Of a DNA stretch of 64,000 nt, positions 18,603 through 29,800 are shown piece after piece. Made by a program: the position numbers and the translations under genes. The notes under the pieces are model-generated. The model was not told the DNA's origin and did not search any database. It saw only the letters and a program-made list of their open reading frames with translations. How positions within the stretch are numbered: the first letter of the stretch is position 1; each line of letters begins with the position of its first letter. This stretch comes from Saccharomyces mikatae IFO 1815. Taxonomy: Eukaryota > Ascomycota > Saccharomycetes > Saccharomycetales > Saccharomycetaceae. The stretch spans positions 740,166-804,165 of the forward strand of contig NC_079271.1 in assembly GCF_947241705.1 (NCBI RefSeq), given 5' to 3'.

Positions 18603-20576
18603 TTATTTATATATTGTCTGGCCTTTTGTCTTCGATTTTTTTTTCGTATTGCCGTTTTGAGTACGAACTCGTGAAATTGTCAAGCTTTCTAAGTTTTCCA
18701 TTGTTTTGGACAGTTGGCCTACTAGCTCCTTATTAAGACCACTTTCAACCTTTATTTCCTTCCTCATTATTTCAATTTTCTCATTCAGTTCTTTCTTGGA
18801 GGTCTCAGAATTTTGAAATTTCAATGTCATTTCATTTTCTAATTCTCTTCTCTTGACATCAAGTTTGCGTGTCTCTTCCTCATTTTCTTTGACAGCATCA
18901 ACAGCTCTTTTGATTTCTTGTTCCATATACTTCTTCTCAGCATCCCTTGACTTGCTCATTCTTTCTCCTTTTTCGATCTCGTCCTGCGTACTGCCAGTCT
19001 TAATAAAAGATTCAATCAGGTTTGAAAATATCTCTCCCTGTGCTACTAAATTTCCCTTTAAAGTCTCAATATCCTTTTCTAACGTTTCGATTTGAGAAAA
19101 CTTCGAATTGTTTTCAACTTCTAGTTCATGTGACTTTCTTAAATTATCATTATTTTTTTGCAACACATTTTCATATTCTTTTAAGATTTTTTCATCTTCG
19201 TTCAAGAAGAACTGTAAGTGATCATTCTGCAAGTGATTTAAGCATGAGTAATCATTCAGCTCCTGTTTTTGAACACAAATGTCCATATATACTTCTCCCA
19301 TCGATTGGATCAGTTTATGAGTGATGATTCCACTTGATAAATGATAATTTACATTGGAGGAATTATCTGCTGTGGTAATACCTGTTAGTTGCGTCATATC
19401 TTGTTTTAAAGGATTCGTATAATAATCATTTTTTAACCTTTTAGTAGAGTAAAAAGTTGGTGTGTCATTATCTTCAATTACCACGGCATTCGAAGATGAT
19501 GATGTTTTGTTGACACACTGGCGCCCCCTCTTCTTGGAACAGTTAGCAAATGCATCTTCTAGTTGGTCATCAGACCTTTTGAAATGTACTTCTGTTAACA
19601 AAGACCTTTCTACATCCATAGAGGTATATTGCTTCAAAGGATAAATATCTGGTAAAGGCCACGGTACAGTAGGGTTTTCTAACCATTCTACTAAATAGTG
19701 TAGTTTTTGAGAATAGATGGGTCTCAAATCAGGTGGCAGTGTACCTAAACGATCCCTCAAGATTACCATAGCAGCAGTGACGTTTTCTAAATACTTTCTG
19801 CTATTCTTATCAAACTTTTTACTGAAAAATAAAGTACAATGGTCGATCGAATTGATGGCCACCAGCCTAACGATTGGAGCATATCTTTCTAAACCTTTCC
19901 TCTCCCTCTTATATTGCAACAGATATTGAATGTCCTTATGACTCGTATCCACTGTAGTATCTAAACAGATCAGCATGTCAAATCGAGCCTTAGGTTTTAT
20001 CGGGCATTTTGCCAAGTTTAATCCCTCAGAAGAAAATAGATGAACAGTACAGGAGAAGTCATTTGATTTTTGTTTTGACTTAATGGAATGACCATCATAT
20101 CTTTTAATATGTACTTTATTCCCCAATAATAAGGCTTCTAATAAATCCATTGTTCTACCAGGCCTACAAACAATGGCCGTTTGAGTTTCATATTCTTGAA
20201 CAAGATTTATAAGATCTCTTAGAACACTAAACTTTCCACTGTTCTCCGCTAAATGTGCAGGAACGTCACGAGTTATCAATGATTTAGGCATATAATGGTC
20301 TATTAGCAGGTATGGATGGGTTGCTACTAATGAACCGTTTAAACACATAGTCCTCATAGACTCGAGGATAACATCCTCTTTATAGTGCGAAGTTTCAAAA
20401 TATCTCAGAATATCGGAGTAGTGCAATGATACTATCTGATCTGTGAGCTCTTTTTGATAAAGTGACATAGTGGTTGGTAGCCAATAATCACCAGAAATAT
20501 TACCTGAGATACCCAATGTAGTAGCATCAACAATTGTAGGTATTGGCTTCGTATCCAAAATACGTAGTAGATCCAT
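18603..20576 (-). CDS. HDA3: HDA1 deacetylase complex subunit Hda3
   Basis: Required subunit of the Hda1-Hda2-Hda3 class II histone deacetylase complex; nuclear. The 657-residue protein has a globular N-terminal DNA-binding domain with helicase-like fold (about 1-340, for example YETQTAIVCRPGRTMDLLEALLLGNKVHIKRY region). A serine-rich linker follows, then a coiled-coil C-terminal half (about 440-640) dense in Glu, Lys and Leu that binds Hda2. The start is MDLLRILDTKP, as in S. cerevisiae, whose protein is about two residues shorter; differences collect in the coiled-coil tail. It is divergent from AOS1. Confidence 0.95.
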   Translation of the reverse strand: MDLLRILDTKPIPTIVDATTLGISGNISGDYWLPTTMSLYQKELTDQIVSLHYSDILRYFETSHYKEDVILESMRTMCLNGSLVATHPYLLIDHYMPKSLITRDVPAHLAENSGKFSVLRDLINLVQEYETQTAIVCRPGRTMDLLEALLLGNKVHIKRYDGHSIKSKQKSNDFSCTVHLFSSEGLNLAKCPIKPKARFDMLICLDTTVDTSHKDIQYLLQYKRERKGLERYAPIVRLVAINSIDHCTLFFSKKFDKNSRKYLENVTAAMVILRDRLGTLPPDLRPIYSQKLHYLVEWLENPTVPWPLPDIYPLKQYTSMDVERSLLTEVHFKRSDDQLEDAFANCSKKRGRQCVNKTSSSSNAVVIEDNDTPTFYSTKRLKNDYYTNPLKQDMTQLTGITTADNSSNVNYHLSSGIITHKLIQSMGEVYMDICVQKQELNDYSCLNHLQNDHLQFFLNEDEKILKEYENVLQKNNDNLRKSHELEVENNSKFSQIETLEKDIETLKGNLVAQGEIFSNLIESFIKTGSTQDEIEKGERMSKSRDAEKKYMEQEIKRAVDAVKENEEETRKLDVKRRELENEMTLKFQNSETSKKELNEKIEIMRKEIKVESGLNKELVGQLSKTMENLESLTISRVRTQNGNTKKKSKTKGQTIYK

Positions 20577-20768
20577 TTTGAAGACAATCAGTAGGTGTTT
20601 CTAATATTCTTTTTTATCATTTTTATCGCTTAAGTGTTTATTTCTCTATTGTCTTCTAATTGAAACTTTGCAAAATCGCGGTGCTAGAACAGTAATCTTA
20701 TTTTTCTAAGAGCTTCCAATTTGAATAAAGAAGAACAGATTAAGTAGACTAAGCCAGTAACTATAACT

Positions 20769-21806
20769 ATGAATGGGGAAAAATTAAGTGAAGATGAAAT
20801 TGCACTGTACGATAGACAAATTCGTCTATGGGGATTGGCAGCACAAGCCAATATGAGATCAGCAAAAGTGTTGCTGATCAATCTTGGAGCTGTTGGCTCT
20901 GAAATCACCAAGAGTATTGTCCTTAGTGGCATAGGACATTTAACAATAATGGATGGGCACAAAGTGACTGAAGAAGATTTAGGCTCTCAATTTTTCATTG
21001 GCTCTGAAGATATTGGTCAATGGAAGATTGATGCCACAAAAGAAAGAATTCAAGACTTAAATCCCCGCGTAGAGCTGAACTTTGATAAGCAGACACTGAG
21101 AGAAAAAGATGAAGGTTTTTTTCAGCAGTTTGATTTAATTGTGGCTACAGAAATGAAGGCTGACGAGGCAATCAAAATTAACACATTGACCCGAAGATTA
21201 AACATCCCATTGTATATTGCTGGTTCTAATGGATTGTTTGCGTATATTTTTATTGACTTGATTGAATTTATCTCAGAGGATGAAAAATTGCAAAGCATGA
21301 GACCTACTTTTGTTGGTCCTATTTCAAGCAATCGAAGTATCATTGAAGTCAACACTAGAAAAGATGAGGAAGATGCAAAAAAAACTTTCGAACGAATCAA
21401 GATCAAAAATAGCTATAAATCATTGGAAGAAGTCTTAAGCACAGCCACATTAAAAGAAAAAATGACACGAAGACAGTTAAAACGAGTCACTAGTGTCTTG
21501 CCATTAACTTTGTGTTTATTGCAGCATGAATTCAATCAAAAGGGCGAGGAAATAAGCTTTGAACAAATGAAAAGAGATGCATTTGTATGGTGTGAACAGC
21601 TAGGTGTACCAAAGACGGTGATAAATGACGAATATACACAACAATTTATCAAACAAAAAGGTATTGAGTTTGCTCCTGTTGCTGCCATTATAGGAGGCGC
21701 TGTTGCACAGGATGTCATCAATATCCTGGGTAAGAGGCTATCCCCACTAAATAATTTTATTGTACTCGATGGCATTACTCTAGATATGCCACTTTTTGAA
21801 TTCTAA
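20769..21806 (+). CDS. AOS1: SUMO E1 subunit Aos1
   Basis: Forms with Uba2 the heterodimeric E1 that activates SUMO (Smt3). The 345-residue protein has the ThiF/E1 fold: YDRQIRLWGLAAQANMRSAK near residues 14-33, and a nucleotide-fold segment LLINLGAVGSEITKSIVLSG. This is followed by LTIMDGHKVTEEDLGSQFF, the E1 signature; the catalytic cysteine is in the partner, as usual for the Aos1 side. The C-terminus PVAAIIGGAVAQDVINILG is also typical. It is about two residues shorter than the S. cerevisiae protein. Convergent to SEC23. Confidence 0.96.
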   Translation: MNGEKLSEDEIALYDRQIRLWGLAAQANMRSAKVLLINLGAVGSEITKSIVLSGIGHLTIMDGHKVTEEDLGSQFFIGSEDIGQWKIDATKERIQDLNPRVELNFDKQTLREKDEGFFQQFDLIVATEMKADEAIKINTLTRRLNIPLYIAGSNGLFAYIFIDLIEFISEDEKLQSMRPTFVGPISSNRSIIEVNTRKDEEDAKKTFERIKIKNSYKSLEEVLSTATLKEKMTRRQLKRVTSVLPLTLCLLQHEFNQKGEEISFEQMKRDAFVWCEQLGVPKTVINDEYTQQFIKQKGIEFAPVAAIIGGAVAQDVINILGKRLSPLNNFIVLDGITLDMPLFEF

Positions 21807-21891
21807 GTATACATATATATATCGAATATACTGCAGTGTCAGCCAGAAAAAAATGCATAACTGAAGGCGGTAAAGCATTATAGTCATATAA

Positions 21892-21922
<31 letters not shown>

Positions 21923-22139
21923 ATGATGAGGATAAAAAAAGTAGGAAAGAAACTAGATACAGATATTCGTAGTAAAAGACACACAGTACAAAAAAGGAGG
22001 GAAAATAAATTCACATATATCTCTGTTCTTTTGGCTCAGGTCCAAGGGATAGTTCTTGTATGCGCAATGGACCGAGCTGGCTGTGTATTATACAAAAAAC
22101 CAAATAACAATCAGATAAAACAAAAGAAAGCTGTCATTC
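21807..22139. repeat. AOS1/SEC23 convergent intergenic with a TAA-type microsatellite
   Basis: A 333-base spacer between two convergent stop codons. Its one distinct feature is an AAT/TAA trinucleotide run at about 21,896-21,920 (eight units). No gene is visible; short open frames across the run are chance. The region must hold the 3' ends of both transcripts. Confidence 0.7.
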
Positions 22140-24446
22140 CTATGCTTGACCAGAGACAGCTACTTGTTGTAAGTGAGTCATGAAATTTTGTAAAGACACA
22201 TCATCAGTCAAGACAATTGTAGACCCCCCGCGGGCCATGTCTTGATAGTTATCAGATGGATTCAATTTCGACAACAAGAATCTGGCCTGAGAACCACCGG
22301 CTTCGGTGTCAATGAACCTTGGTAGGGGAAATCTATCCACTAATAATTCTGCAGCTTCTAGTTTTGGCTCTTCTAAGAGAGCTTTGAAATCGGCGTATTG
22401 TGGATCGTCTTGGTAACCAGCTTTTCTCCATTGAGCAATTTGCTCACCGTGATATATTAAGATGAAAAAAAATGTATCCAATAATAGGATGGTATTTGGT
22501 TTAACGGAAATAGAATCTAACAAGACAGGTTGTGGGTCATCTTCCATAGAGAAAGAAGTTAGGGTTGGTTGGATCATGATCAAAGAATTAGTCGTATCCT
22601 CTCTTGTGAAAATATGTCTATAAAATGCAGTTTCATCCGGAGAATTATTAAAGACACTTAAGAATTGGGATCTTCTTAAATAATAAGTAAATTGAGGATA
22701 TAGCGAAAAATTCGGAGCCAACCTGAAAGATTGAGGATCATCTTTGTTATAGTCTGCGTACTTTTGACATAGCTTAATCAAAGTTCTATCTAACCATCTA
22801 ATAACATCAGCGCCATCGTCTGTTTCAGCCTTGTGCACAGCAATACGCGCCATCAAAACGGCAGCAGCTTCCTGATCGAAGGAAGCTGCAATGGCGGGAG
22901 TACCAAATGGCAAGAGTTGGTTTGCCACAGTGGTGACTCTAATACGGTTTGTACCGGAGGAGTGCTGATAAGTAGTAATGAATTGAGTGTATGCTAGATG
23001 AGGCCTGTCTGCTGAGCCAGGAGCAGACATCATAGGGTTTGAATTAGCCGCAGTGTTGGCAATTTCAAAGAAAACTGCGTACGAATGATAGGGCGACAAA
23101 GAAGCCATTTTCCAAGTAGAGGTAGCGCCAATACCAATCTCTGATTCACTGATATTGTTAGCATCTGTCTTCTTGACAGCGGAGGCATGGCCAATCAAAC
23201 CTTGGACCTTCAAGTCCTTACTTGTCTTGACCGCCATATTACCGTTAAAGGCCATTTTCAAATATCCTTCTTCATCCTTGGCAAACAGCCTCAAGTAGGA
23301 TTGCTTGAAAATGGCAGTAGAGAAGGAATCAGTCAATAATAACACACCCCCGGTGGAGTCAGTCAATTGTTTCATTTCAGACATACCGATTTGATCATAA
23401 CAACCGGCAAAGATATCAACGGTGTGACCATTGGTGGCGACCCTTTGAGCAATTTGGTTGTAAAACTTGCAGGCCTTCTTGTAATGTTGTGCGTGATCCG
23501 AGTCGATGTCGTGGTGCGATCTCAATGGATCTTTCAATTCTGAATTGACGATCAAACCTGGGGCCACGGTACCTGGACCGGAGGCGAAAAGAATAATTCT
23601 TGCGGGAATGTTCTTATAACAGCCTTGTAGAAGCAGAGAGGCAATGTTCAAAGCTGAACCTGTAGCCCTCAATGGTCTATGGCCGGCTGGAACAGACCAT
23701 TGATCCGGGGACAGGTTTTCCAGCAACTGGTTCAGTTTAAACTCGACCTGCTCCAAGGGTAGGAAGAACCTATTTAAGGAAAAGGGTGTAACTTTGTTCA
23801 TGCTATTCGGTAGATGAGATGGAGCACCACCGGGGCCAGTAGGCTTCTGACCCGTCAACATCTCGGTCAACGCTTCGAGCTGGTACTCTCTATCGCCTCT
23901 GAATACATTACATCTGTCAATGGTTTCGCTGGACAGATCGTGCAATTGAACGACATTTCCGTAAGTGATCAACCCAATGAGAGCGTTGGGAGGCAGCAAA
24001 GACAGCGAAGTGATAATGGACTCCTTTAGCGAGTCAAGGTTCTCTGTCTCAGAAGTCAGATCCACAACAAAGAAAAAAATAGGGGGGACCGTCACGGGCT
24101 TGTTCGTGATGTACTCGATGGTGGTGGACTGTAACTCTAGAGGCATGTTCTCCTGCGACAGATTCGTATACTGGGGAGGTAAGTGGTTCCTGGAGTTACA
24201 AATCGGACAGCTCCACGATGAATTGCGCGGATCGATCACACAATAAGGGTTTAGGATAGACTTACAATGCGGCCCGGAACACACAACTGGATTGTATGGC
24301 GCAACATTCAATTCATCGTACTCTTTCAAAGGAGTGTACAAGCAGCCGACAGGGACGACATTGCTGTTAGCGTCGCTTCTGGTAGAGGGAAACACGTTCC
24401 AGGTGAAACGGACCCCGTTGATGTCTTCATTAGTCTCGAAGTCCAT
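22140..24446 (-). CDS. SEC23: COPII coat GTPase-activating subunit Sec23
   Basis: Sec23 pairs with Sec24 in the inner COPII coat and stimulates GTP hydrolysis by Sar1 on ER exit sites. The 768-residue protein has the full family layout. The zinc finger lies at about 56-85 (Cys pairs in CSGPHC and CPIC), followed by the trunk (about 120-390, opening [20 protein letters not shown]). Beta-sandwich and helical domains come next, then the gelsolin-like C-terminal domain ([25 protein letters not shown]). It is almost identical to S. cerevisiae Sec23, the most conserved protein in the window. Divergent from SMX3. Confidence 0.98.
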
Positions 24447-24899
24447 GGCTACAAAAGTGGAAGGGGAGGCAGGCGACAGACAGATAAAATACTGGCTTCA
24501 GTTAATTGTGTGTCTTCTTGGACGTGGCAAGATCACAACAAGTTTCTTGTTTTTTTTCTTTTTTCAAACGTGTTTTTCTTTTATTCTTGCTGGAACTTTC
24601 CTCCTTTGGAACAAACGAGAGGACCGCAACTATCGTCACAAGCGATAAAGTACATCTGACAAGAATTAACGATGATAAAACAACAGTACCGCAACCTAGT
24701 ACGCCATTCCCGGTAACGATTATCCATTTAATCATTACCGGCTACACTGTCTTCTTGAAGTGATAATTACGACTCTCACGCTGTCAGGAGAAGAAAGTTG
24801 AAGCTAAAACTAGAATAGCCGGGTAATACATTCCAGATCCACATCTTTTCCTCTCAGCGTATATTGAACAAGAAAGAACAGTAATTAGAAACAATCTCT
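24447..24899. promoter_or_regulatory. SEC23/SMX3 divergent promoter with Reb1 site
   Basis: Spacer of about 450 bases between divergent genes. CCGGGTAAT at 24,819-24,827 (reverse complement ATTACCCGG) matches the Reb1 general regulatory factor site. An imperfect inverted repeat CGGTAA...TTACCGG lies near 24,710-24,742. Poly-T tracts (24,545-24,600) would help keep the region nucleosome-poor. The sites are visible; function is inferred. Confidence 0.6.
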
Positions 24900-24962
24900 A
24901 TGAGCAATGAGCAAGCTCACGAAGGACAGTGCAGCACGGCATACCATAGCACGCTACAATAA
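24900..24962 (+). other. Candidate 20-codon uORF ahead of SMX3
   Basis: An ATG at 24,900 opens a 20-codon frame (MSNEQAHEGQC...) that stops at 24,960-24,962, nine bases before the SMX3 ATG. If transcription starts upstream of 24,900 it would be read before SMX3. The transcription start is unknown, so this is only a candidate. Confidence 0.3.
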
Positions 24963-24971
24963 GTTAAGAAT

Positions 24972-25232
24972 ATGAGTGAGGGCAATGATATCAACGCGAT
25001 GCAGCCGGTGAACCCGAAGCCATTCCTCAAGGGTCTGGTCAACCACCGTGTGGGCGTCAAGCTCAAGTTCAACAACACCGAATACAGAGGCACGCTTGTG
25101 TCTACAGATAACTACTTCAATCTGCAATTGAATGAAGCAGAGGAGTTCGTCGCGGGTGTCTCGCACGGCACTCTGGGCGAGATCTTCATCCGTTGCAACA
25201 ATGTGCTCTACATCAGGCAGCTGCCGAACTAA
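24972..25232 (+). CDS. SMX3: Sm core protein SmF (Smx3)
   Basis: Member of the heptameric Sm ring on U1, U2, U4 and U5 snRNAs. The 86-residue protein is one Sm fold: Sm1 motif from [19 protein letters not shown] through [17 protein letters not shown], and Sm2 motif [12 protein letters not shown] near the end with the RNA-contacting Arg-Cys-Asn. Length equals the S. cerevisiae protein. Codons are unusually GC-rich for this window (CTC, GTC, CGC), as in S. cerevisiae. Divergent from SEC23 and in tandem with DPM1. Confidence 0.96.
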   Translation: MSEGNDINAMQPVNPKPFLKGLVNHRVGVKLKFNNTEYRGTLVSTDNYFNLQLNEAEEFVAGVSHGTLGEIFIRCNNVLYIRQLPN

Positions 25233-25527
25233 GACGATCGCACGTGCCTCCCCTACATACCATTATATACCCCTCTATTGTAACACGATACCGTTCTCTA
25301 TAGCATTCACATCGCGCGTATTGTTATGTTTCTCTTTTCTGTTTTATTATATTCTATGCTAATTTGCTTTTTTCTTCCTGCTTCTGCATTTCCCTCGCAT
25401 GATGATATAGCGTTTGGGAAAAATAAAGGCTTCTCACTACTAGAAAAATTTTCGGCATACTTACGTGTTCTCAACTCTGCTTAAACAGCTACAGTTACAA
25501 CGCTATCACGCCAATTACACACACACA

Positions 25528-26331
25528 ATGAGCATTGAGTACTCTGTTATCGTCCCCGCCTACCATGAAAAGCTGAACATCAAACCCTTGACAACCAGAC
25601 TGTTTGCCGGCATGAGCCCTGAAATGGCCAGGAAGACCGAGTTGATCTTTGTCGACGACAACTCGCAGGATGGCTCCGTTGAGGAGGTGGACACTCTTGC
25701 TCACCAGGGCTACAACGTCCGCATCATTGTGAGGACAAATGAGCGCGGCCTATCTTCCGCCGTGCTCAAGGGGTTCTACGAGGCCAAGGGTCAGTACCTG
25801 GTGTGCATGGACGCAGACCTACAACACCCTCCCGAGAGCGTGCCCAAGATGTTCGAGTCTTTGCACGAGCACGCATTCACCCTGGGAACCAGATACGCCC
25901 CAGGCGTCGGTATCGACAAGGACTGGCCTATGTACAGACGCGTCATCTCCTCTACTGCTAGAATGATGGCTAGACCTTTGACTATCGCTTCCGACCCCAT
26001 GAGTGGCTTCTTCGGCCTACAAAAGAAGTATCTCGAGAACTGCAACTCTAAAGATATCAACTCGCAAGGTTTCAAGATTGCCCTCGAGCTCCTCGCTAAG
26101 CTACCTCTACCAAGGGACCCTAGAGTCGCGATTGGAGAAGTGCCATTTACTTTTGGTGTCAGAACAGAAGGTGAATCCAAGCTATCAGGCAAAGTCATCA
26201 TTCAGTACCTGCAGCAACTTAAGGAGCTGTACGTTTTCAAGTTTGGTGCAAACAACCTTATCTTGTTCATCACTTTCTGGTCCATTTTGTTCTTCTACGT
26301 ATGCTACCAGCTATACCATTTGGTCTTCTAA
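25528..26331 (+). CDS. DPM1: Dolichol-phosphate mannose synthase Dpm1
   Basis: Transfers mannose from GDP-mannose to dolichol phosphate on the cytosolic face of the ER, supplying N-glycan, O-mannose and GPI synthesis. The 267-residue protein is a GT2-family glycosyltransferase: start MSIEYSVIVPAYHEKLNI, donor-binding FVDDNSQDGS (residues 41-50), metal-binding DAD at 95-97 (CMDADLQHPPE), and QGFKIALELLAKLP acceptor-loop region. A single C-terminal membrane anchor (about 239-261) follows, as in the single-subunit yeast enzyme. The ATG at 25,528 is the first in frame; upstream extension has none. Codon bias is strong, consistent with high expression. Confidence 0.98.
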   Translation: MSIEYSVIVPAYHEKLNIKPLTTRLFAGMSPEMARKTELIFVDDNSQDGSVEEVDTLAHQGYNVRIIVRTNERGLSSAVLKGFYEAKGQYLVCMDADLQHPPESVPKMFESLHEHAFTLGTRYAPGVGIDKDWPMYRRVISSTARMMARPLTIASDPMSGFFGLQKKYLENCNSKDINSQGFKIALELLAKLPLPRDPRVAIGEVPFTFGVRTEGESKLSGKVIIQYLQQLKELYVFKFGANNLILFITFWSILFFYVCYQLYHLVF

Positions 26332-26819
26332 ACCTGGTGAATGGTGACAAAGAATACTTCTTTTTATACTGTCTCTACGTACTTTTTTTCTGTTGTATGC
26401 CCTTTATTTCGTCTTTCTATTCCCCTTTTTTCTTTCCTTTACCATCATTATTCACGTATAAATTGCCCTAGGGTGACAGCAGTAAACTAATCAGGGTGTA
26501 GCTCTCTTTAACCTTGGCTCGCCCATAGGGTTCGGAAATTGTTCCTCAACCCTACTGCATTGTTTCTCCACGCGGCGCTACCAAAATTGTATCAGGCTTT
26601 ATCTTATTTTCTTTTTTGTCACAGCAACACAACCCCTTGAAAAGGTCAATTCTTCTCGAGACTTTGCTCCCTTAATCTTTCCTCCCCCCCGGTTTCTTCA
26701 TGATTATATATATGAAGCTCGTACATAATACTGCGCTCATTTAAGTCATATCGTAGTATTATACCTCTCGACTCCTAGTCAAATCGACGCTTACAATCGT
26801 TCTTAGTATCTACTACTCT
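26332..26819. promoter_or_regulatory. DPM1 3' region and GDB1 promoter
   Basis: 488-base spacer with no gene. Two CCCCT elements (26,422-26,426 and 26,633-26,637) match stress-response elements bound by Msn2/Msn4, fitting the known stress induction of glycogen genes. A TATA-like TATATATATG lies near 26,705. Pyrimidine-rich tracts surround them. Confidence 0.55.
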
Positions 26820-29800
26820 ATGAATAGATCTTTACTGCTACGTTTATCGGATACCGGTGAACCCGTTACAAGTTGCTCTTACGGCAAAGGTGTCTTAACG
26901 CTACCACCGATTCCGCTGCCTAAGGACGCCCCAAAGGACCAACCGCTATACACGGTTAAACTATTAATTTCTGCAGGTTCTCCCGTCGCTAGAGATGGGT
27001 TGGTTTGGACAAATTGTCCACCAGATCACAACACACCTTTCAAGAGAGACAAATTTTACAAGAGAATGATTCATTCCAGCTTCCATGAGGACGACTGCAT
27101 TGACTTGAACATCTACGCTCCAGGTTCGTACTGCTTTTATCTGTCCTTCAGGAATGATCGAGAAAAGCTGGAGACAACAAGGAAATACTACTTTGTTGCC
27201 TTGCCCATGCTTTACATAAACGATCAATTTCTTCCCTTAAATTCTATTGCCATGCAGAGTGTCGTTTCTAAATGGCTGGGCTCCGACTGGGAGCCTATTC
27301 TATCAAAAATCGCCGCCAAAAACTACAACATGGTGCATTTTACTCCCCTGCAGGAAAGAGGCGAGTCAAATTCACCTTATTCTATATACGACCAATTACA
27401 GTTTGATCAGAAGCACTTCAAATCTCCTGAAGAGGTGGATAATTTAGTTAAACACCTGCATCGCGATCTGAACATGCTCTCCCTGACTGACATTGTCTTC
27501 AATCACACTGCAAATAATTCTCCTTGGCTGGTTGAGCACCCAGAAGCTGGGTACAACCATATCACGGCTCCACATTTGATCAGTGCCATTGAGCTCGATC
27601 AGGAACTACTCAATTTTAGCAATAATCTGAAATCCTGGGGGTATCCTACAGAACTAAATAATATAGAAGATCTTTTCCGGATAATGGACGGTATCAAAGT
27701 GCATGTTCTCGGGTCGTTGAAGCTCTGGGAATACTATGCAGTGAACGTTCAAACGACGCTTCAGGAAACAAAGGCTCATTGGAATGACGAATGTAATGAG
27801 AACTATAATTTCCCCGAGGATATTAAAGATATCTCGTCCGATTGCGTAAAGCTGGCCTCCTTTGTCAAGGATAATGTCACTGAACCCAATTTTGGCATCC
27901 TTGGCGAAAGAAACTCAAACAGAATTGACGTGCCCAAATTTGTTCAACTATTAAAGCTCATCAGCGATGAAGAGAGCGATGACAACGAGACTTTTTTGAC
28001 CATCGCTCAAAATATTGTGAATGAGGTCAACTTACCACTCTATAGAGAATACGATGATGACGTTAGTGAGATACTCGAGCAGTTGTTTAATCGTATCAAG
28101 TACTTGAGAATAGATGATAATGGGCCTAAACAGGGTCCAGTAACCGCCAAGGTGCCCCTAACAGAACCTTATTTTACGAGGTTCAAAGGGAAAGATGGTA
28201 TTAACTACGCTCTTGCCAACAACGGTTGGATATGGAATGGTAACCCACTGGTGGATTTTGCATCGCAAAATTCAAGAGCCTACTTGCGTAGAGAAGTAAT
28301 CGTGTGGGGAGATTGTGTCAAGCTTAGATACGGCAAAGGTCCCGATGATTCTCCGTACCTGTGGGAAAGAATGTCCAAGTATATAGAAATGAACGCTAAG
28401 ATATTTGATGGGTTCAGAATCGACAACTGCCATTCTACCCCCTTACACGTTGGCGAATATTTTCTGGATTTAGCAAGAAAATACAATCCGAATCTTTACG
28501 TCGTAGCAGAACTGTTTTCTGGTTCCGAGACACTTGATTGTCTGTTTGTTGAAAGATTGGGTATTTCCTCGCTGATCAGGGAAGCAATGCAAGCTTGGTC
28601 CGAAGAGGAGTTGTCGAGGCTAATCCATAAACATGGAGGTAGGCCGATTGGATCCTATAAATTTGTTCCTATGGACGATTTCTCATATCCTGCAGATATC
28701 AATTTGAATGAAGAACATTGTTTTAGCGATGCAAATGATAGCTCCATTAGATGTGTCTCCGAAATAATGATTCCAAAGATTTTAACCGCCACTCCGCCAC
28801 ATGCCTTATTCATGGACTGTACTCACGATAACGAGACTCCATTCGAAAAAAGAACAGTGGAGGACACTTTACCTAATGCCGCTTTAGTAGCGCTTTGCTC
28901 CTCCGCCATTGGATCTGTTTATGGTTACGACGAAATATTCCCACATTTGTTGAACTTGGTCACTGAAAAAAGGCTCTATGACGTTTCTATCCCGACTACT
29001 GATTCCTCAATGGGAATAACCAAAGTCAAGGCAACTTTGAATTCGATTAGAACAAGCATAGGTAAAAATGCTTATGACATTGAAGACTCTGAAATGCATG
29101 TGCATCATCAGGGCCAGTATATCACTTTCCATCGTATGGATGTTAAATCTGGCAAAGGTTGGTACTTGATTGCCAGAATGAAATTTTCACAAAACGGTGA
29201 TCAAAATGAGACTTTACCCCCGGTGGTGTTGAATCAATCCAAATGTTCTCTAAAATTCTCATATGCTTTAGAAAGAGTTGGTGATGAGATTCCTGATGAT
29301 AATAATTTCATTAAGGGTATTCCAACGAAGTTAAAGGAGCTTGAAGGGTTTGATATTTCTTACGATGATGTAAAGAAACTTTCAACCATTAAACTACCGG
29401 ACGAGTTCCCCCAAGGATCTATTGCCATTTTTGAGACCCAACAAAATGGTGTCGATGAGTCCCTTGATCATTTTATTAGATCAGGTGCTCTAAAGGCCAC
29501 ATCAAACTTGACTCTAGAATCAATAAATTCCGTCTTATACCGTAGCGAGCCAGAAGAATATGATGTTAGCGCTGGTGAAGGTGGTGCTTATATTATTCCT
29601 GATTTTGGAAAGCCGGTGTATTGTGGCCTACAAGGTTGGGTCTCTGTCTTAAGGAAAATTGTTTTTTATAACGATTTGGCACATCCCTTAAGTGCAAATT
29701 TAAGAAATGGTCATTGGGCTTTAGATTATACTATCGACAGGCTGAAATACTACAGCGATGAAGCAGGAATCACTGAAGTGCAAAACTGGTTACGTTCAAG

